Assembly (NCBI GenBank): GCA_964503595.1
Contig: CAZDAM010000008.1
Span: forward strand, 1-55,932
DNA: 55,932 bases
Reading direction: 5' to 3'
Origin: CAZDAM01 sp964503595
Lineage (GTDB): Bacteria > Muiribacteriota > UBA6191
The notes beneath the pieces were generated by a model. The model had not been told where the DNA came from. It ran no database searches and saw only the letters and a list, made by a program, of their open reading frames with translations. The position numbers and the translations under genes were made by a program. This document shows positions 37,630-46,842 of the stretch, piece by piece; within the stretch, counting starts at the first letter, position 1, and each line of letters starts with the position of its first letter.

Positions 37630-38999
37630 GTCTTGATTACTCCAAACCCATCCCTCTGTTTGAGGGTAAGGTCAGCCTAAGGGAGATGGATGATGCCATC
37701 GCCCGTCCTATGGAGAAGCCGGACAACTCACGCTTTTTGTTTGCACTCTCCATCTGTGGGGTACTGCTTTCCATTGGCGGGGTTTCCCTGTATCAGCTTC
37801 TGGCACACGGTACAGGTGTCTGGGGTCTGAACAGCCCGGTTTTCTGGGGTTGGGCCATTGTCAACTTTGTGTTCTGGGTTGGTATCGGACACGCGGGAAC
37901 CCTGATTTCCGCGATTCTTTTCCTGATGCGCCAGAAATGGAGAAACTCGATTGCCCGCTTTGCGGAAGCGATGACGATCTTTGCAGTGATTACCGCCCTG
38001 ATTTTCCCGCTGCTTCACACAGGCCGTCCCTGGCTGGCTCATTATCTCTTGCCCTATCCTAATGAAAGGGCTATGTGGGTGAACTTCCGTTCTCCTCTTC
38101 TGTGGGACGTTTTCGCGGTCTCAACCTACTTCACGGTTTCTCTTGTGTTCTGGTATGTAGGCCTGATTCCCGATTTTGCCACCATGCGGGATCGTACCAA
38201 GGACAAGGTCAAGAAGTTCATCTATTCGATTTTTTCTCTTGGCTGGAGACATTCCAACCGTCACTGGCAGCATTATGAGAGGACCTACCTGATCCTGGCT
38301 GGTCTTGCGACTCCACTGGTTCTTTCCGTTCACTCCATCGTATCGTTTGACTTTGCGGTTTCTCTGATTCCCGGTTGGCACACTACGATTTTTCCACCCT
38401 ACTTTGTTGCGGGTGCGATTTTCTCCGGGTTTGCCATGGTGGTAACGGTGCTCTGTGTGGTCAGGGTTGTCTATCGCCTGGAAAACATTATTACACTCGA
38501 TACCATGGAAAGAATGAACAAGGTCATCATGGCTACCGGTCTGATGGTGGGCTATGCCTATTCCATGGAATTCTTCATTGCCTGGTACAGCGGAGTGGAG
38601 CCTGAGCAGTTCATCTTTCTGAATCGTGCTTTTGGTCCCTATGCCTGGGCCTACTGGATCATGGTTACCTGTAATGTGTTGATTCCTCAGCTCTTCTGGT
38701 TCAGAAATATCCGTCGGTCCATTCCTCTGATGTTCATCATTTCCATCTTTGTAAACATCGGAATGTGGTTTGAGCGCTTTGTAATCACCGTAACGTCCCT
38801 GCATCGCGACTTCCTGCCTTCAAGCTGGGGGTATTACTCCCCAACGGTCTGGGACCTCGGACTTTATATTGGCTCCTTCGGGCTTTTCTTTACCGGTGTG
38901 GTTCTGTTTGCCCGTTTCATGCCAGTAATTGCCATGGCCGAGCTCAAAGCTGTTGGCGATGATGCCCAGCCTTCCCATCATGGAGGGGAACATGAGTAA
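37626..38999 (+). CDS. actC: Alternative complex III NrfD-like quinol-binding subunit ActC
   Basis: The 457-residue protein is an NrfD/PsrC-type membrane subunit with about ten spans: 'VFWGWAIVNFVFWVGIGHAG', 'PLLHTGRPWLAHYLLPYP', 'LLWDVFAVSTYFTVSLVFWY', 'LILAGLATPLVLSVHSIVSF', 'PGWHTTIFPPYFVAGAIFSG' and 'MWFERFVITVTSLHRDFLPS'. ActC oxidises the quinol and couples to proton movement. It starts at GTG 37626, overlapping the actB stop (GTGA), and its end overlaps the actDE start by eight bases. Confidence 0.93.
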   Translation: MSLDYSKPIPLFEGKVSLREMDDAIARPMEKPDNSRFLFALSICGVLLSIGGVSLYQLLAHGTGVWGLNSPVFWGWAIVNFVFWVGIGHAGTLISAILFLMRQKWRNSIARFAEAMTIFAVITALIFPLLHTGRPWLAHYLLPYPNERAMWVNFRSPLLWDVFAVSTYFTVSLVFWYVGLIPDFATMRDRTKDKVKKFIYSIFSLGWRHSNRHWQHYERTYLILAGLATPLVLSVHSIVSFDFAVSLIPGWHTTIFPPYFVAGAIFSGFAMVVTVLCVVRVVYRLENIITLDTMERMNKVIMATGLMVGYAYSMEFFIAWYSGVEPEQFIFLNRAFGPYAWAYWIMVTCNVLIPQLFWFRNIRRSIPLMFIISIFVNIGMWFERFVITVTSLHRDFLPSSWGYYSPTVWDLGLYIGSFGLFFTGVVLFARFMPVIAMAELKAVGDDAQPSHHGGEHE

Positions 39000-40170
39000 G
39001 CGGATTCATTCTGTATCAGCTTTGTTTGATACGCCGGATGACATCATTCATGCGGCAGAAAAAACCAAGAAAGCGGGCTATACCCGTTTTGATGTGAACA
39101 CTCCATATCCGGTTCACGGAATGGATGATGCGATGGGGCTCAAGCCAACCATGCTGCCATTCTGTACCCTCTTTTTCGGGTTGATGGGGTTCTTTATTGC
39201 TTTGGGGTTGCAGTGGTGGACTTCCGGTGATCCGATGCCGGTTATTGGTGGACTGGATTTCAAACTGCCCTATTTTCTGGAGCGCTATCCTCTGGTCATC
39301 GGTGGCAAGCCTCTGTTCTCCCTGCCGGCCTTCATTCCGGTCATGTTCGAGCTGACGGTTCTTCTGTCCGCTCTGGGAACAGTCGGCTGTCTGATTGCCG
39401 GATTCTGCAATCTGCCCGCCAACGGGCATCCGATTCAGGATTCCAATTACATCCGGGCGACTGCTTGTGATCGGTATGGTGTCTGTATTGAAAGTACGGA
39501 TCCAAGATTTGATCTTGAGGAAGTCAAGGCGTTTCTGATCAAAGCCGGTGGCAAGGAAATCGAAATTCACATGGAGAACGAACCTCTGAAAATAGGTCTG
39601 AGCAACAATCTTGGTTTTGGAGCCATTCTCGCTACGGTCGCCATTGTTGTCAGTGCCAAAACCTATTTCGTTTACAATATCATGCTGTATCTGCCTCCCT
39701 GGACCTGGATGTCCGAGCAGCCGAAGGTCCTTCCGCAGAGGGTTGTTGAGTTCCTGCCAGCCAGCGAAGCGATGATGGCCCCGCCAAAGGGTACGGTTGC
39801 CCGTGGATTTATGCCTTACCGTTATGCGGGGAACCCTGATGAAGCGGCCAGCAATCTCCTCAATCCGGTTCCTGTGACAGGGGAAAGCCTGAAACAGGGC
39901 AAAAACCTTTTCGATATTCACTGTTCCGTATGTCACGGATACCAGGGAAAAGGGGACAGCCGTCTGAATGGACAGTTCCCTGCTCCTCCATCCCTGCATT
40001 CCGAAAAGAACAGGAATCTTGAAGATGGAAGATTCTATCACATCATTACGGAAGGCCAGAATGTTATGCCTGGCTATGCCAAGCATATCAGCGAAGAAGA
40101 TCGCTGGAAGATTGTGAACTATATCCGAGCACTTCAACGTGCAGTCAATGCCAAGGAGTCGGATCTCTAA
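38992..40170 (+). CDS. actD-actE: Fused ActD (DUF3341) and ActE (monoheme cytochrome c) subunits
   Basis: The 392-residue protein combines two ACIII subunits. Residues about 1-180 are the DUF3341 membrane subunit ActD ('VSALFDTPDDIIHAAEKTKK', 'YTRFDVNTPYPVHGMDDAMG', then two spans). Residues about 200-255 bear another span, and about 280-385 form a class I cytochrome c with CSVCH in 'DIHCSVCHGYQGKGDS' and a distal Met in 'ITEGQNVMPGYAKH'. In several ACIII systems ActD and ActE are separate; here no stop or start separates them. GGAGGGG precedes ATG 38992. The stop codon overlaps the actF ATG by one base (TAATG). Confidence 0.9.
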   Translation: MSKRIHSVSALFDTPDDIIHAAEKTKKAGYTRFDVNTPYPVHGMDDAMGLKPTMLPFCTLFFGLMGFFIALGLQWWTSGDPMPVIGGLDFKLPYFLERYPLVIGGKPLFSLPAFIPVMFELTVLLSALGTVGCLIAGFCNLPANGHPIQDSNYIRATACDRYGVCIESTDPRFDLEEVKAFLIKAGGKEIEIHMENEPLKIGLSNNLGFGAILATVAIVVSAKTYFVYNIMLYLPPWTWMSEQPKVLPQRVVEFLPASEAMMAPPKGTVARGFMPYRYAGNPDEAASNLLNPVPVTGESLKQGKNLFDIHCSVCHGYQGKGDSRLNGQFPAPPSLHSEKNRNLEDGRFYHIITEGQNVMPGYAKHISEEDRWKIVNYIRALQRAVNAKESDL

Positions 40171-41360
40171 TGAGCGCCAAACAAAATCATGCAGAGTATC
40201 GTCTTTCGACTCAGGCCCGCTCGCTGAATGCGATTGGAGGATCCCTGATTGCCATTGGGGGTATTCTGGCTGTCTTCAGTTTCCAGTCCGATGTTCATCG
40301 GGCCTGGCACTGGGTTGTTATCACCTTTATGTTTTTGCTGAGTGTGGGCTTGGGTAACCTGTTTCTGGTTGCTCTGGAATACCTGGTCAATGCGGCCTGG
40401 TCAACTCCAATCCGCCGTATCAGTGAAGGGCTTGGAGCTCTTCTGTATCCTCTGGCTGTTGTGGCTATCCTGATTGTGGTTCTGGGCCGCGAGCAGATTT
40501 TCCATCATTGGCTCCATCCCCATGACAATATCGTCAAGGGTAAGGTGGGATATCTGAATATCGGGTTCTTCACTGTAAGAGTCCTGTTATGTTTTGGGCT
40601 CTGGTGCCTGTTTCATAAGCTGTTTACGGCCAACAGCCAGGCTCAGGACAAAGATGGAGACCCCAAGTACACCCACCGCAATGTCAGGCTCTCTACGGTT
40701 TTCATGCTGGTTTTTGCCATCAGTATCACAGTTGCGGCAATGGACTGGATCATGAGTCTGGATCCTCACTGGTTCTCGACGATGTTCGGAGTCTATTACT
40801 TCGCAGGCACCCTGATTGCTGCTGTTTCGGTTCTGACTTTGTTTACGGTCTATCTGAAGGAAAACGGTTATCTGCATCCGGCCCTTCAGAAAGATACTTA
40901 CTACAGCCTGGGGCTGATGATGTTTGCTTTTAATACCTTCTGGGCTTACATCGCATTCAGCCAGTTCATGCTGATCTGGTATGCGAATCTGCCGGAAGAG
41001 ACTCTCTGGTTCATCAAGCGCTGGGATCATGGCTGGATGTATGTATCTCTGGCTCTGATGGTTCTTCATTTTTTTGTTCCTTTCTTTGCTCTTTTGAGCC
41101 GGACTGTGAAAACCGTCCCCGGATATCTGAAATTTATGGCTTTCTATCTGCTGGGCGTACACTTTCTGGATCTGTACTGGCTGATCATGCCGAATTATCA
41201 TCCCGAAGAACATGGCTCCGTCTTTGGTCTGACGGATCTTGGGTTTGTGGCTGTGGCCGCCGGAATTGTGATTGTGGTTTTCCACAAGGCGATTTCCAGG
41301 TTCAACCTCACTCCGATCAAGGATCCCAAGCTGGAACGTGGAATTCACTTCAGAATGTGA
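40170..41360 (+). CDS. actF: Alternative complex III NrfD-like subunit ActF
   Basis: The 396-residue integral membrane protein has ten hydrophobic spans and the ActF patterns 'AWHWVVITFMFLLSVGLGNL', 'LVNAAWSTPIRRISEGLGAL', 'MDWIMSLDPHWFSTMFGVYY', 'FNTFWAYIAFSQFMLIWYAN' and 'YWLIMPNYHPEEHGSVFGLT'. ActF is the second NrfD-like subunit of ACIII and is considered a proton-pathway partner of ActC. It directly follows actDE and is four bases from the next cytochrome gene. Confidence 0.92.
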   Translation: MSAKQNHAEYRLSTQARSLNAIGGSLIAIGGILAVFSFQSDVHRAWHWVVITFMFLLSVGLGNLFLVALEYLVNAAWSTPIRRISEGLGALLYPLAVVAILIVVLGREQIFHHWLHPHDNIVKGKVGYLNIGFFTVRVLLCFGLWCLFHKLFTANSQAQDKDGDPKYTHRNVRLSTVFMLVFAISITVAAMDWIMSLDPHWFSTMFGVYYFAGTLIAAVSVLTLFTVYLKENGYLHPALQKDTYYSLGLMMFAFNTFWAYIAFSQFMLIWYANLPEETLWFIKRWDHGWMYVSLALMVLHFFVPFFALLSRTVKTVPGYLKFMAFYLLGVHFLDLYWLIMPNYHPEEHGSVFGLTDLGFVAVAAGIVIVVFHKAISRFNLTPIKDPKLERGIHFRM

Positions 41361-41363
41361 GGA

Positions 41364-42239
41364 ATGTTTATGAATGCATCTAAATTGGTACAGGCCTACA
41401 TTTTCCTCATCATGGGTGCCTATGGGCTGATTCTTTACAAGAACCAGCCGGAGGAAACCTGGACTCCTGTCCTTGTGAACCGGCATTACACCAAGCTTGA
41501 GGAAATCAAAGGAAAAATGACTCCTCCGATTGACCTGAATAAACTGAGTCAGCCCAGTGCGGAGCAGGTAGAAAAGGGTAAGCAGCTCTATGTTGCGAAC
41601 TGCCAGTTCTGTCATGGAGAGCAGGGTTATGGTGATGGTCCGGCCGGTGCGGCCCTAAACCCGAAACCCAGAAGTTTTGCCCAGACAGATGGCTGGATCA
41701 ACGGAAGTGGCTTTGCCGGAATGTACAAGACCCTGCAGCATGGTGCCGGAGTGGGTATGGCGGCTTATGATGTGATTCCCGTAGAGGACAGGATCGCCCT
41801 GATTCACTACATCCGGGAAAATTTCATGGGTGGAAACAAGCCTGAAATTGCTTCCAGTGAGCTGAGTGCTCTGGATGATGAATACAAGCTCTCAGCAGGA
41901 ATTCAGGAACCTTCTCAGATTCCTGTGGAAAAAGCAATCTCCATTGTGACGGCAGAAAGTCGTCCTCATGTGGAGCAGTATGATGCCCTTGTCGAGCGCT
42001 TGATGCGTGGAGAAGGGCGCCCTGGTTATGCTGTCTTCAAATCAGTGGTCGAGGACTGCACTGAAGCTGTGAAGCTTCTGGAACAGGACAGCGGCTGGCG
42101 CTATGGCCCGGACTTCCTGGCCATGCTGGTAGCCCGAAATCCTGCTCAGCACGGGTTCAAGCCTTCTGTTCTGCTTCTGACCCGTGATGAGTTACAGCGC
42201 CTGCACGGCTACCTGCTGTCCTCCATGAGCGGAGTGTAA
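41364..42239 (+). CDS. Membrane-anchored monoheme cytochrome c with C-terminal extension
   Basis: The 291-residue protein has an N-terminal span (VQAYIFLIMGAYGLILYK), then a class I cytochrome c domain (about 60-155) with CQFCH in 'YVANCQFCHGEQGYGDGPAG' and a Met in 'QHGAGVGMAAYDVIP'. The last 130 residues ('EQYDALVERLMRGEGRPGYA', 'LLTRDELQRLHGYLLS') carry no heme and are not familiar. Position between actF and sco suggests it is an extra ACIII subunit or the electron carrier to the oxidase. ATG 41364 or 41370 may start it; GAGG lies just before. Confidence 0.82.
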   Translation: MFMNASKLVQAYIFLIMGAYGLILYKNQPEETWTPVLVNRHYTKLEEIKGKMTPPIDLNKLSQPSAEQVEKGKQLYVANCQFCHGEQGYGDGPAGAALNPKPRSFAQTDGWINGSGFAGMYKTLQHGAGVGMAAYDVIPVEDRIALIHYIRENFMGGNKPEIASSELSALDDEYKLSAGIQEPSQIPVEKAISIVTAESRPHVEQYDALVERLMRGEGRPGYAVFKSVVEDCTEAVKLLEQDSGWRYGPDFLAMLVARNPAQHGFKPSVLLLTRDELQRLHGYLLSSMSGV

Positions 42240-42241
42240 GA

Positions 42242-43081
42242 ATGATTTTGAAGCGTTGGATGATTGGTCTGTTTCTGGCTTTGGCTTCCTTTGGAGTGAA
42301 AGCCCAGGAGACAGGCCTGAAAACTCAGGAAGGGCCGGAAGCCTCTCCAATCGGGATTGATGAGAAACTGGGGAATCATCTTCCTCTGGATCTCAGGTTT
42401 ACGGATCAGGATGGCAATGAGGTTCTTCTGAAGGACCTCATGGATCGTCCAACGCTTCTGACCCTCGTTTACTATCGTTGTCCGGGAATCTGCAGTCCAC
42501 TTCTTGAGGCACTGGCCAAAGCAGTGGATGGCATGACCCTGACACCAGGCAAGGAGTTTCGTCTGGTAACGATCAGTTTTGATCCTACTGAAACTCCTGA
42601 TCTGGCCGAGAAAAAGCGGGTCAACTATATGAAGACCATGCGCAAACCTCCTAGCAAGGAAGGCTGGACCTGGCTGACTGGAAACAGCGAGGCTATTAAT
42701 GCCATCACGGAGTTGACGGGCTTCCGGTACAAAAAGGAAGAAAACGGGGACTATATCCACAGTGGTGCGGTTATGGCCATTTCTCCTACCGGAAAGCTCT
42801 GCCGGTATCTCTACGGGATTCGTTATCTGCCTTTCGATCTTCAGATGGCAGTAGCGGAAGCCCAGGATGAGAAAACCGGGCCAACGATTGCTAAATTTTT
42901 GCAGTATTGCTTCAGCTATGACCCGCAGGGCAAGCGGTATGTCTTGGATGTCACACGAATCATCGGTACCATCATGCTGATGGTGCTTGGAATCTTTCTT
43001 TTGTTTCTGGTATATGGGGGCAAAAAAACTCCAGCGATCTCAAGCGAACCTGAAGTCGTCAGCGAGTCTGAGAAAGGATAA
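42242..43081 (+). CDS. SCO1/SenC-family copper chaperone for cytochrome oxidase
   Basis: The 279-residue protein has a signal peptide or anchor (MILKRWMIGLFLALASFGVK), a thioredoxin-like domain with the copper ligands Cys-Pro-Gly-Ile-Cys in 'VYYRCPGICSPLLEAL' and the distant His in 'GDYIHSGAVMAI', and 'RLVTISFDPTETPDLAEKKR'. A C-terminal span (IIGTIMLMVLGIFLLFLVYG) is an unusual addition, since most SCO proteins are anchored only at the N-terminus. SCO proteins load CuA of subunit II. It lies five bases before the oxidase subunit I gene. Confidence 0.9.
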   Translation: MILKRWMIGLFLALASFGVKAQETGLKTQEGPEASPIGIDEKLGNHLPLDLRFTDQDGNEVLLKDLMDRPTLLTLVYYRCPGICSPLLEALAKAVDGMTLTPGKEFRLVTISFDPTETPDLAEKKRVNYMKTMRKPPSKEGWTWLTGNSEAINAITELTGFRYKKEENGDYIHSGAVMAISPTGKLCRYLYGIRYLPFDLQMAVAEAQDEKTGPTIAKFLQYCFSYDPQGKRYVLDVTRIIGTIMLMVLGIFLLFLVYGGKKTPAISSEPEVVSESEKG

Positions 43082-43086
43082 TCACC

Positions 43087-44915
43087 ATGGGTGCTTCGAC
43101 CAAACCCTACTGGCAGGATGACGCGGTAATTTTTGCCGGCTTCTACCAGCGAATCAAAAAATACGGAGAAAACAGCAGCTTCTTCAGAATGCTGGCCTGG
43201 GTTCTTTCCTGGATTTTTTCCACAGACCACAAGAGGGTCGGGATTCTCTATTTCGTTTCCATGTTCAGCTTCTTTGCTGTTGCTGTAATACTGGGATTTC
43301 TCATGAGACTCGAACTCATGAAATCAGGTCAGCAGTTCTTTGACCCTGCGACCTACAATGCCATGTTCACCCTTCACGGTGTGATCATGACCTTTCTCTT
43401 TATTGTTCCGGGGATTCCGGCAATTTTTGGAAACTTCTTTCTACCCCTTCAACTGGGGGCCGAAGATGTTTCCATGCCTCGCCTGAACCTGGCCAGCTGG
43501 TACATGTACATCATTGGGGCAGCCATGGCAGTGACTTCTCTGTTCACTAACGGAGGCACTCCGGATGGGGGATGGACGTTTTATGCTCCCTATTCCATTC
43601 TTACTAAAACGAACGTGACCCTGGCTCTCCTGGCAGCCTTCATTCTGGGGATGAGCTCCATCTTCACTGGAATGAACTTTCTGACGACCATTCATCGTCT
43701 GAAAGCCAAGGGTATGANNNNNNNNNNNNNNNNNNNNNNNNNNNNNNNNNNNNNNNNNNNNNNNNNNNNNNNNNNNNNNNNNNNNNNNNNNNNNNNNNNN
43801 NNNNNNNNNNNNNNNNNTTCACTGGAATGAACTTTCTGACGACCATTCATCGTCTGAAAGCCAAGGGTATGAGCTGGTTTACTATGCCTCTTTTTGTCTG
43901 GTCTCTCTATGCCACTGCCTGGATTCAGGTACTGGCGACTCCTGTTGTGGGGATTACTCTTCTGCTTTCTGCAATGGAGAGGGCTTTCGGGATCGGGATC
44001 TTTGATCCGACCAAGGGTGGGGATCCGGTGCTTTACCAGCATATGTTCTGGATTTATTCCCATCCGGTTGTCTATGTGATGATCCTTCCGGCCATGGGCG
44101 TGATTTCTGAGATCCTGCCGGTTTTTGCCCGGCGTACGATTTTCGGCTACACGGCGATTGCAATGTCCACCATGGCGATTGCGGCTTCCGGTTATTTTGT
44201 CTGGGCTCATCACATGTTTACCAGTGGTGTCTCCGATGTTGCCAGGCTGGTCTTTTCCTTCATCACGTTCCTGGTGGCGATTCCAACCGCGATCAAGATT
44301 TTCAACTGGCTGGCAACCCTTTACAAGGGATCCATTCAGATTGATCCTCCCATGCTATGGGCTCTGAGCTTTCTGTTTACCTTCTCCATCGGAGGGTTGA
44401 CCGGTTTGGCTCTGGGTGCCGTGGTTACGGACATCCACCTGCATGATACCTATTATGTGGTGGGCCACTTTCACTACGTCATGTTTGGTGGTGGTGGAGT
44501 GGGCATGTTTGCAGCCCTGCATTTCTGGTTTCCGAAGGTTACCGGTCGCATGTACAACTTCACGGTTGCCAAAATTGCCTGGTTCTTCTTTTTCGTCGGC
44601 TTCAACGCCCTGTATTTCCCCATGCTGATTCTGGGGGTTATGGGTATGCCTCGCCGCTATCATGATTATCTGCCTCAGTATGAGCTTTTGAATACGGTTT
44701 CTACCGTAGGTTCCTGGATCATGATCACCGGGCTTGTGATTATGTTCTTCAATCTGTACCGGGCTCTGCGCTCCGGAGCGAAAGCTTCGGCCAATCCATG
44801 GGAAAGTAAAACTCTGGAGTGGGAAACCCAGTCCCCACCAATTCTGCATAACTTTGCCAAAGCCCCTGAAATGAAGCATGGCCCTTACGAATACGAAGGA
44901 GAGTGGGTTCAATGA
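43087..44915 (+). CDS. ctaD: Cytochrome c oxidase subunit I (aa3, A2-type), interrupted by an assembly gap
   Basis: The gene is split by 100 N at 43718-43817. The 55 bases before the gap (43663-43717) are repeated exactly after it (43818-43872), in the same frame, so removing the N and one copy gives a continuous 557-residue protein. It has the heme and copper ligands: His in 'MFTLHGVIMTFLF', the cross-linked His-Tyr pair in 'YSHPVVYVMILPAMG', His-His in 'VWAHHMFTSGV', and the last pair in 'VVGHFHYVMFGGGG'. Tyr-Ser before HP, with no Glu, assigns it to the A2 subtype of heme-copper oxidases. It pumps protons while reducing oxygen to water. Confidence 0.93.
43663..43872. other. Assembly gap: 100 N flanked by an identical 55-base overlap
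   Basis: Exactly 100 N (43718-43817) are flanked by two identical 55-base copies (43663-43717 and 43818-43872) of a ctaD coding segment (from Phe-Thr-Gly-Met to Lys-Gly-Met). Exactly 100 is the convention for a gap of unknown size, and 55 is a common k-mer length in short-read assembly. The copies are best explained as two contig ends that truly overlap and were not merged. Confidence 0.95.
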
Positions 44916-45544
44916 GCGCACATACACATCCTCTGGATCTGCACTCCGACAGTCCGCATGCGGACTATGTCGGAGACAAGCTGGGGTTCTGGTTTTTCCT
45001 TTACACCGAGCTGGTTCTTTTCGGCGGTTTGTTTCTGGCCTACTTCTTCTATCACATGAAGTATCCGGAAGCTTTCCACCACGCAGGTGCAGAGCTGAAT
45101 GTCTTCATGGGTGCCGGTAACACCGTGGTTCTTCTGACCAGTTCCCTGACCATGGTTCTGGCTGTCTCGGCCATTCAGAAAGGGCGCAAGGGACTGAGTC
45201 TTTTTCACCTGATTCTGACCATTGTCTTTGCCCTCATGTTTATGGTGGTCAAATACTTTGAGTGGGGAGCGAAGTTTCATCACGGTCTTTATCCCGGAGC
45301 AGAAGAGCTTTTAAGCCGTGAGCCGGGGCAGATTGTGTTTTTCGGACTTTACTTCGTCATGACGGGAATTCACGGAATTCACGTACTTCTGGGGCTGATT
45401 GCTCTGGCCGGGATTTTTGTTCTGGTGGTTCAAAACAAGATTCACAAGAATGACTATGCCTACATCGAAAATGTCGGGCTTTACTGGCACCTTGTGGATC
45501 TGATCTGGATTTATCTGTTTCCACTGCTTTATCTGGTGGCCTAA
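44912..45544 (+). CDS. ctaE: Cytochrome c oxidase subunit III
   Basis: The 210-residue protein has about five to six spans with subunit III patterns: 'KLGFWFFLYTELVLFGGLFL', 'NTVVLLTSSLTMVLAVSAI', 'FFGLYFVMTGIHGIHVLLGL' and 'GLYWHLVDLIWIYLFPLLYL'. Subunit III stabilises subunit I and may hold lipid near the D-pathway. Its ATG overlaps the ctaD stop codon by four bases (ATGA). Confidence 0.92.
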   Translation: MSAHTHPLDLHSDSPHADYVGDKLGFWFFLYTELVLFGGLFLAYFFYHMKYPEAFHHAGAELNVFMGAGNTVVLLTSSLTMVLAVSAIQKGRKGLSLFHLILTIVFALMFMVVKYFEWGAKFHHGLYPGAEELLSREPGQIVFFGLYFVMTGIHGIHVLLGLIALAGIFVLVVQNKIHKNDYAYIENVGLYWHLVDLIWIYLFPLLYLVA

Positions 45545-45555
45545 AGGAGAATGCA

Positions 45556-45852
45556 ATGAGTCATCCGAAAGAGGAACATCACGAACACCATATCAGTGAT
45601 GGGACATTCACGGTGGTTTATTTTGCCCTCCTGCTCCTGACGGCTTTGACCGTTGCGGTGGCACGGGTGAATCTGGGACCGCTGAATCTTTACGTGGCCA
45701 TGGCTGTGGCAACCATGAAAGCGGGTCTGGTTGTTGCGTATTTCATGCACATGAAGTATGAGAGTAAGCTGATCCAGATGCTGTTTTTTGTGGCGCTCTT
45801 GGCAATTTTCCTGCCTTATTCAGCCGTATTCATTGACTATCTGCATCGCTGA
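45556..45852 (+). CDS. ctaF: Cytochrome c oxidase subunit IV family protein
   Basis: The 98-residue protein has a His-rich N-terminus (SHPKEEHHEHHISDG) and three spans ('VVYFALLLLTALTVAVARV', 'VAMAVATMKAGLVVAYFMHM', 'FFVALLAIFLPYSAVFIDYL'). This pattern, with 'KAGLVVAYFMHMKYES', is that of the small subunit IV in bacterial caa3/quinol oxidases. AAAGGAG precedes the start. It lies between subunits III and II. Confidence 0.9.
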   Translation: MSHPKEEHHEHHISDGTFTVVYFALLLLTALTVAVARVNLGPLNLYVAMAVATMKAGLVVAYFMHMKYESKLIQMLFFVALLAIFLPYSAVFIDYLHR

Positions 45853-45893
45853 TTCCTTGTGAATCGCATCCAGGATAAATCAGGAGAAGGAAT

Positions 45894-46832
45894 ATGTTTT
45901 CAGGAGTAGCAGATACCGTTAAAAATGTGGATACGGCATTTGTAATGATCTTTGGTATTGCAACATTCTTTTTGATCTTCAATACCATTATCATGCTGTA
46001 TTTCTGCTGGCGGTACTCCAGAAAGAGAAACCCGGTTGCAACCAATATCGAGGGACACGTCGGACTGGAAACTTTCTGGACCGTTATCCCAACCTTGATT
46101 GTGCTCGGAATGTTTTACTTTGGTATGGGCTTTCAGAAGGACAATGAGGTTCCCGACGATGCTCTGGTGGTTAAAGTTACGGCCAGAATGTGGTCCTGGA
46201 CCTTTGAATATCCTAACGGGAAAATGGTCAGTTCGGCAGCGAATGAGAATCTGATCCTTCCGGTTGGTCGTGCCATCAAGCTGGAAATGACTGCAGAAAA
46301 AAACGATGTTCTGCACAGCTTTTATATCCCGGCCTTCAGAATCAAGAGGGACGTGATTCCAACCCAGCAGACCATGCTGTGGTTTGAGCCCAAAGTGACT
46401 GGTGAATATCAGGTTTACTGTGCGGAATACTGCGGTCTGTCCCACTCGAAGATGATGGCTATGATCGAGGTTGTCTCTGAATCTTCGTTCAAGGAATGGT
46501 ATGGAGATGACAAGCCGGTTCAGCTGGCGGGTCCGGAAAAAGGTGAGCAGCTGGTCAAGATCAAGGGTTGTGTGGCCTGCCATACAAATGATGGCAGTCG
46601 TCTGGTTGGACCTTCCTTCAAGGATCTTTATGGTCGCAAGGGAACCCTCACCGATTCCAAAACCGGTGAGAAAAGGGACTATGTAGCGGATGATGAATAC
46701 ATCCACAAAGCTATTGTGAAGCCAAGCGATGAAGTGGTGGACGGGTATCCGAATGCCATGAATATGATTGAAATAACAGAAGAAGAAATCACTCAGATCA
46801 TTGATTATCTGAAGAGTATTTCTTCGAACTAA
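45894..46832 (+). CDS. ctaC: Cytochrome c oxidase subunit II fused to cytochrome c (caa3 type)
   Basis: The 312-residue protein has two N-terminal spans, then a cupredoxin CuA domain with His in 'NDVLHSFYIP' and the full ligand set Cys-x3-Cys-x3-His-x2-Met in CAEYCGLSHSKM. A fused cytochrome c domain (about 220-310) has CVACH in 'VKIKGCVACHTNDGS' and a distal Met in 'GYPNAMNMIEIT'. This fusion defines caa3 oxidases, which take electrons from ACIII or a cytochrome through their own heme c. No obvious signal-peptide Cys for a lipid anchor is present. The last gene of the oxidase block, ctaB, begins ten bases after its stop. Confidence 0.93.
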   Translation: MFSGVADTVKNVDTAFVMIFGIATFFLIFNTIIMLYFCWRYSRKRNPVATNIEGHVGLETFWTVIPTLIVLGMFYFGMGFQKDNEVPDDALVVKVTARMWSWTFEYPNGKMVSSAANENLILPVGRAIKLEMTAEKNDVLHSFYIPAFRIKRDVIPTQQTMLWFEPKVTGEYQVYCAEYCGLSHSKMMAMIEVVSESSFKEWYGDDKPVQLAGPEKGEQLVKIKGCVACHTNDGSRLVGPSFKDLYGRKGTLTDSKTGEKRDYVADDEYIHKAIVKPSDEVVDGYPNAMNMIEITEEEITQIIDYLKSISSN

Positions 46833-46842
46833 GGTTAAAGTC

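Noticed and set aside
39016..41615. Two long - strand frames opposite actDE and actF
   Set aside because: Both are mirror frames of membrane-protein genes with clear identity; no ribosome-binding site or domain.
43663..43872. Repeat of 55 bases as a true gene duplication
   Set aside because: The copies are identical, in the same frame and separated only by exactly 100 N, which fits unmerged contig ends.
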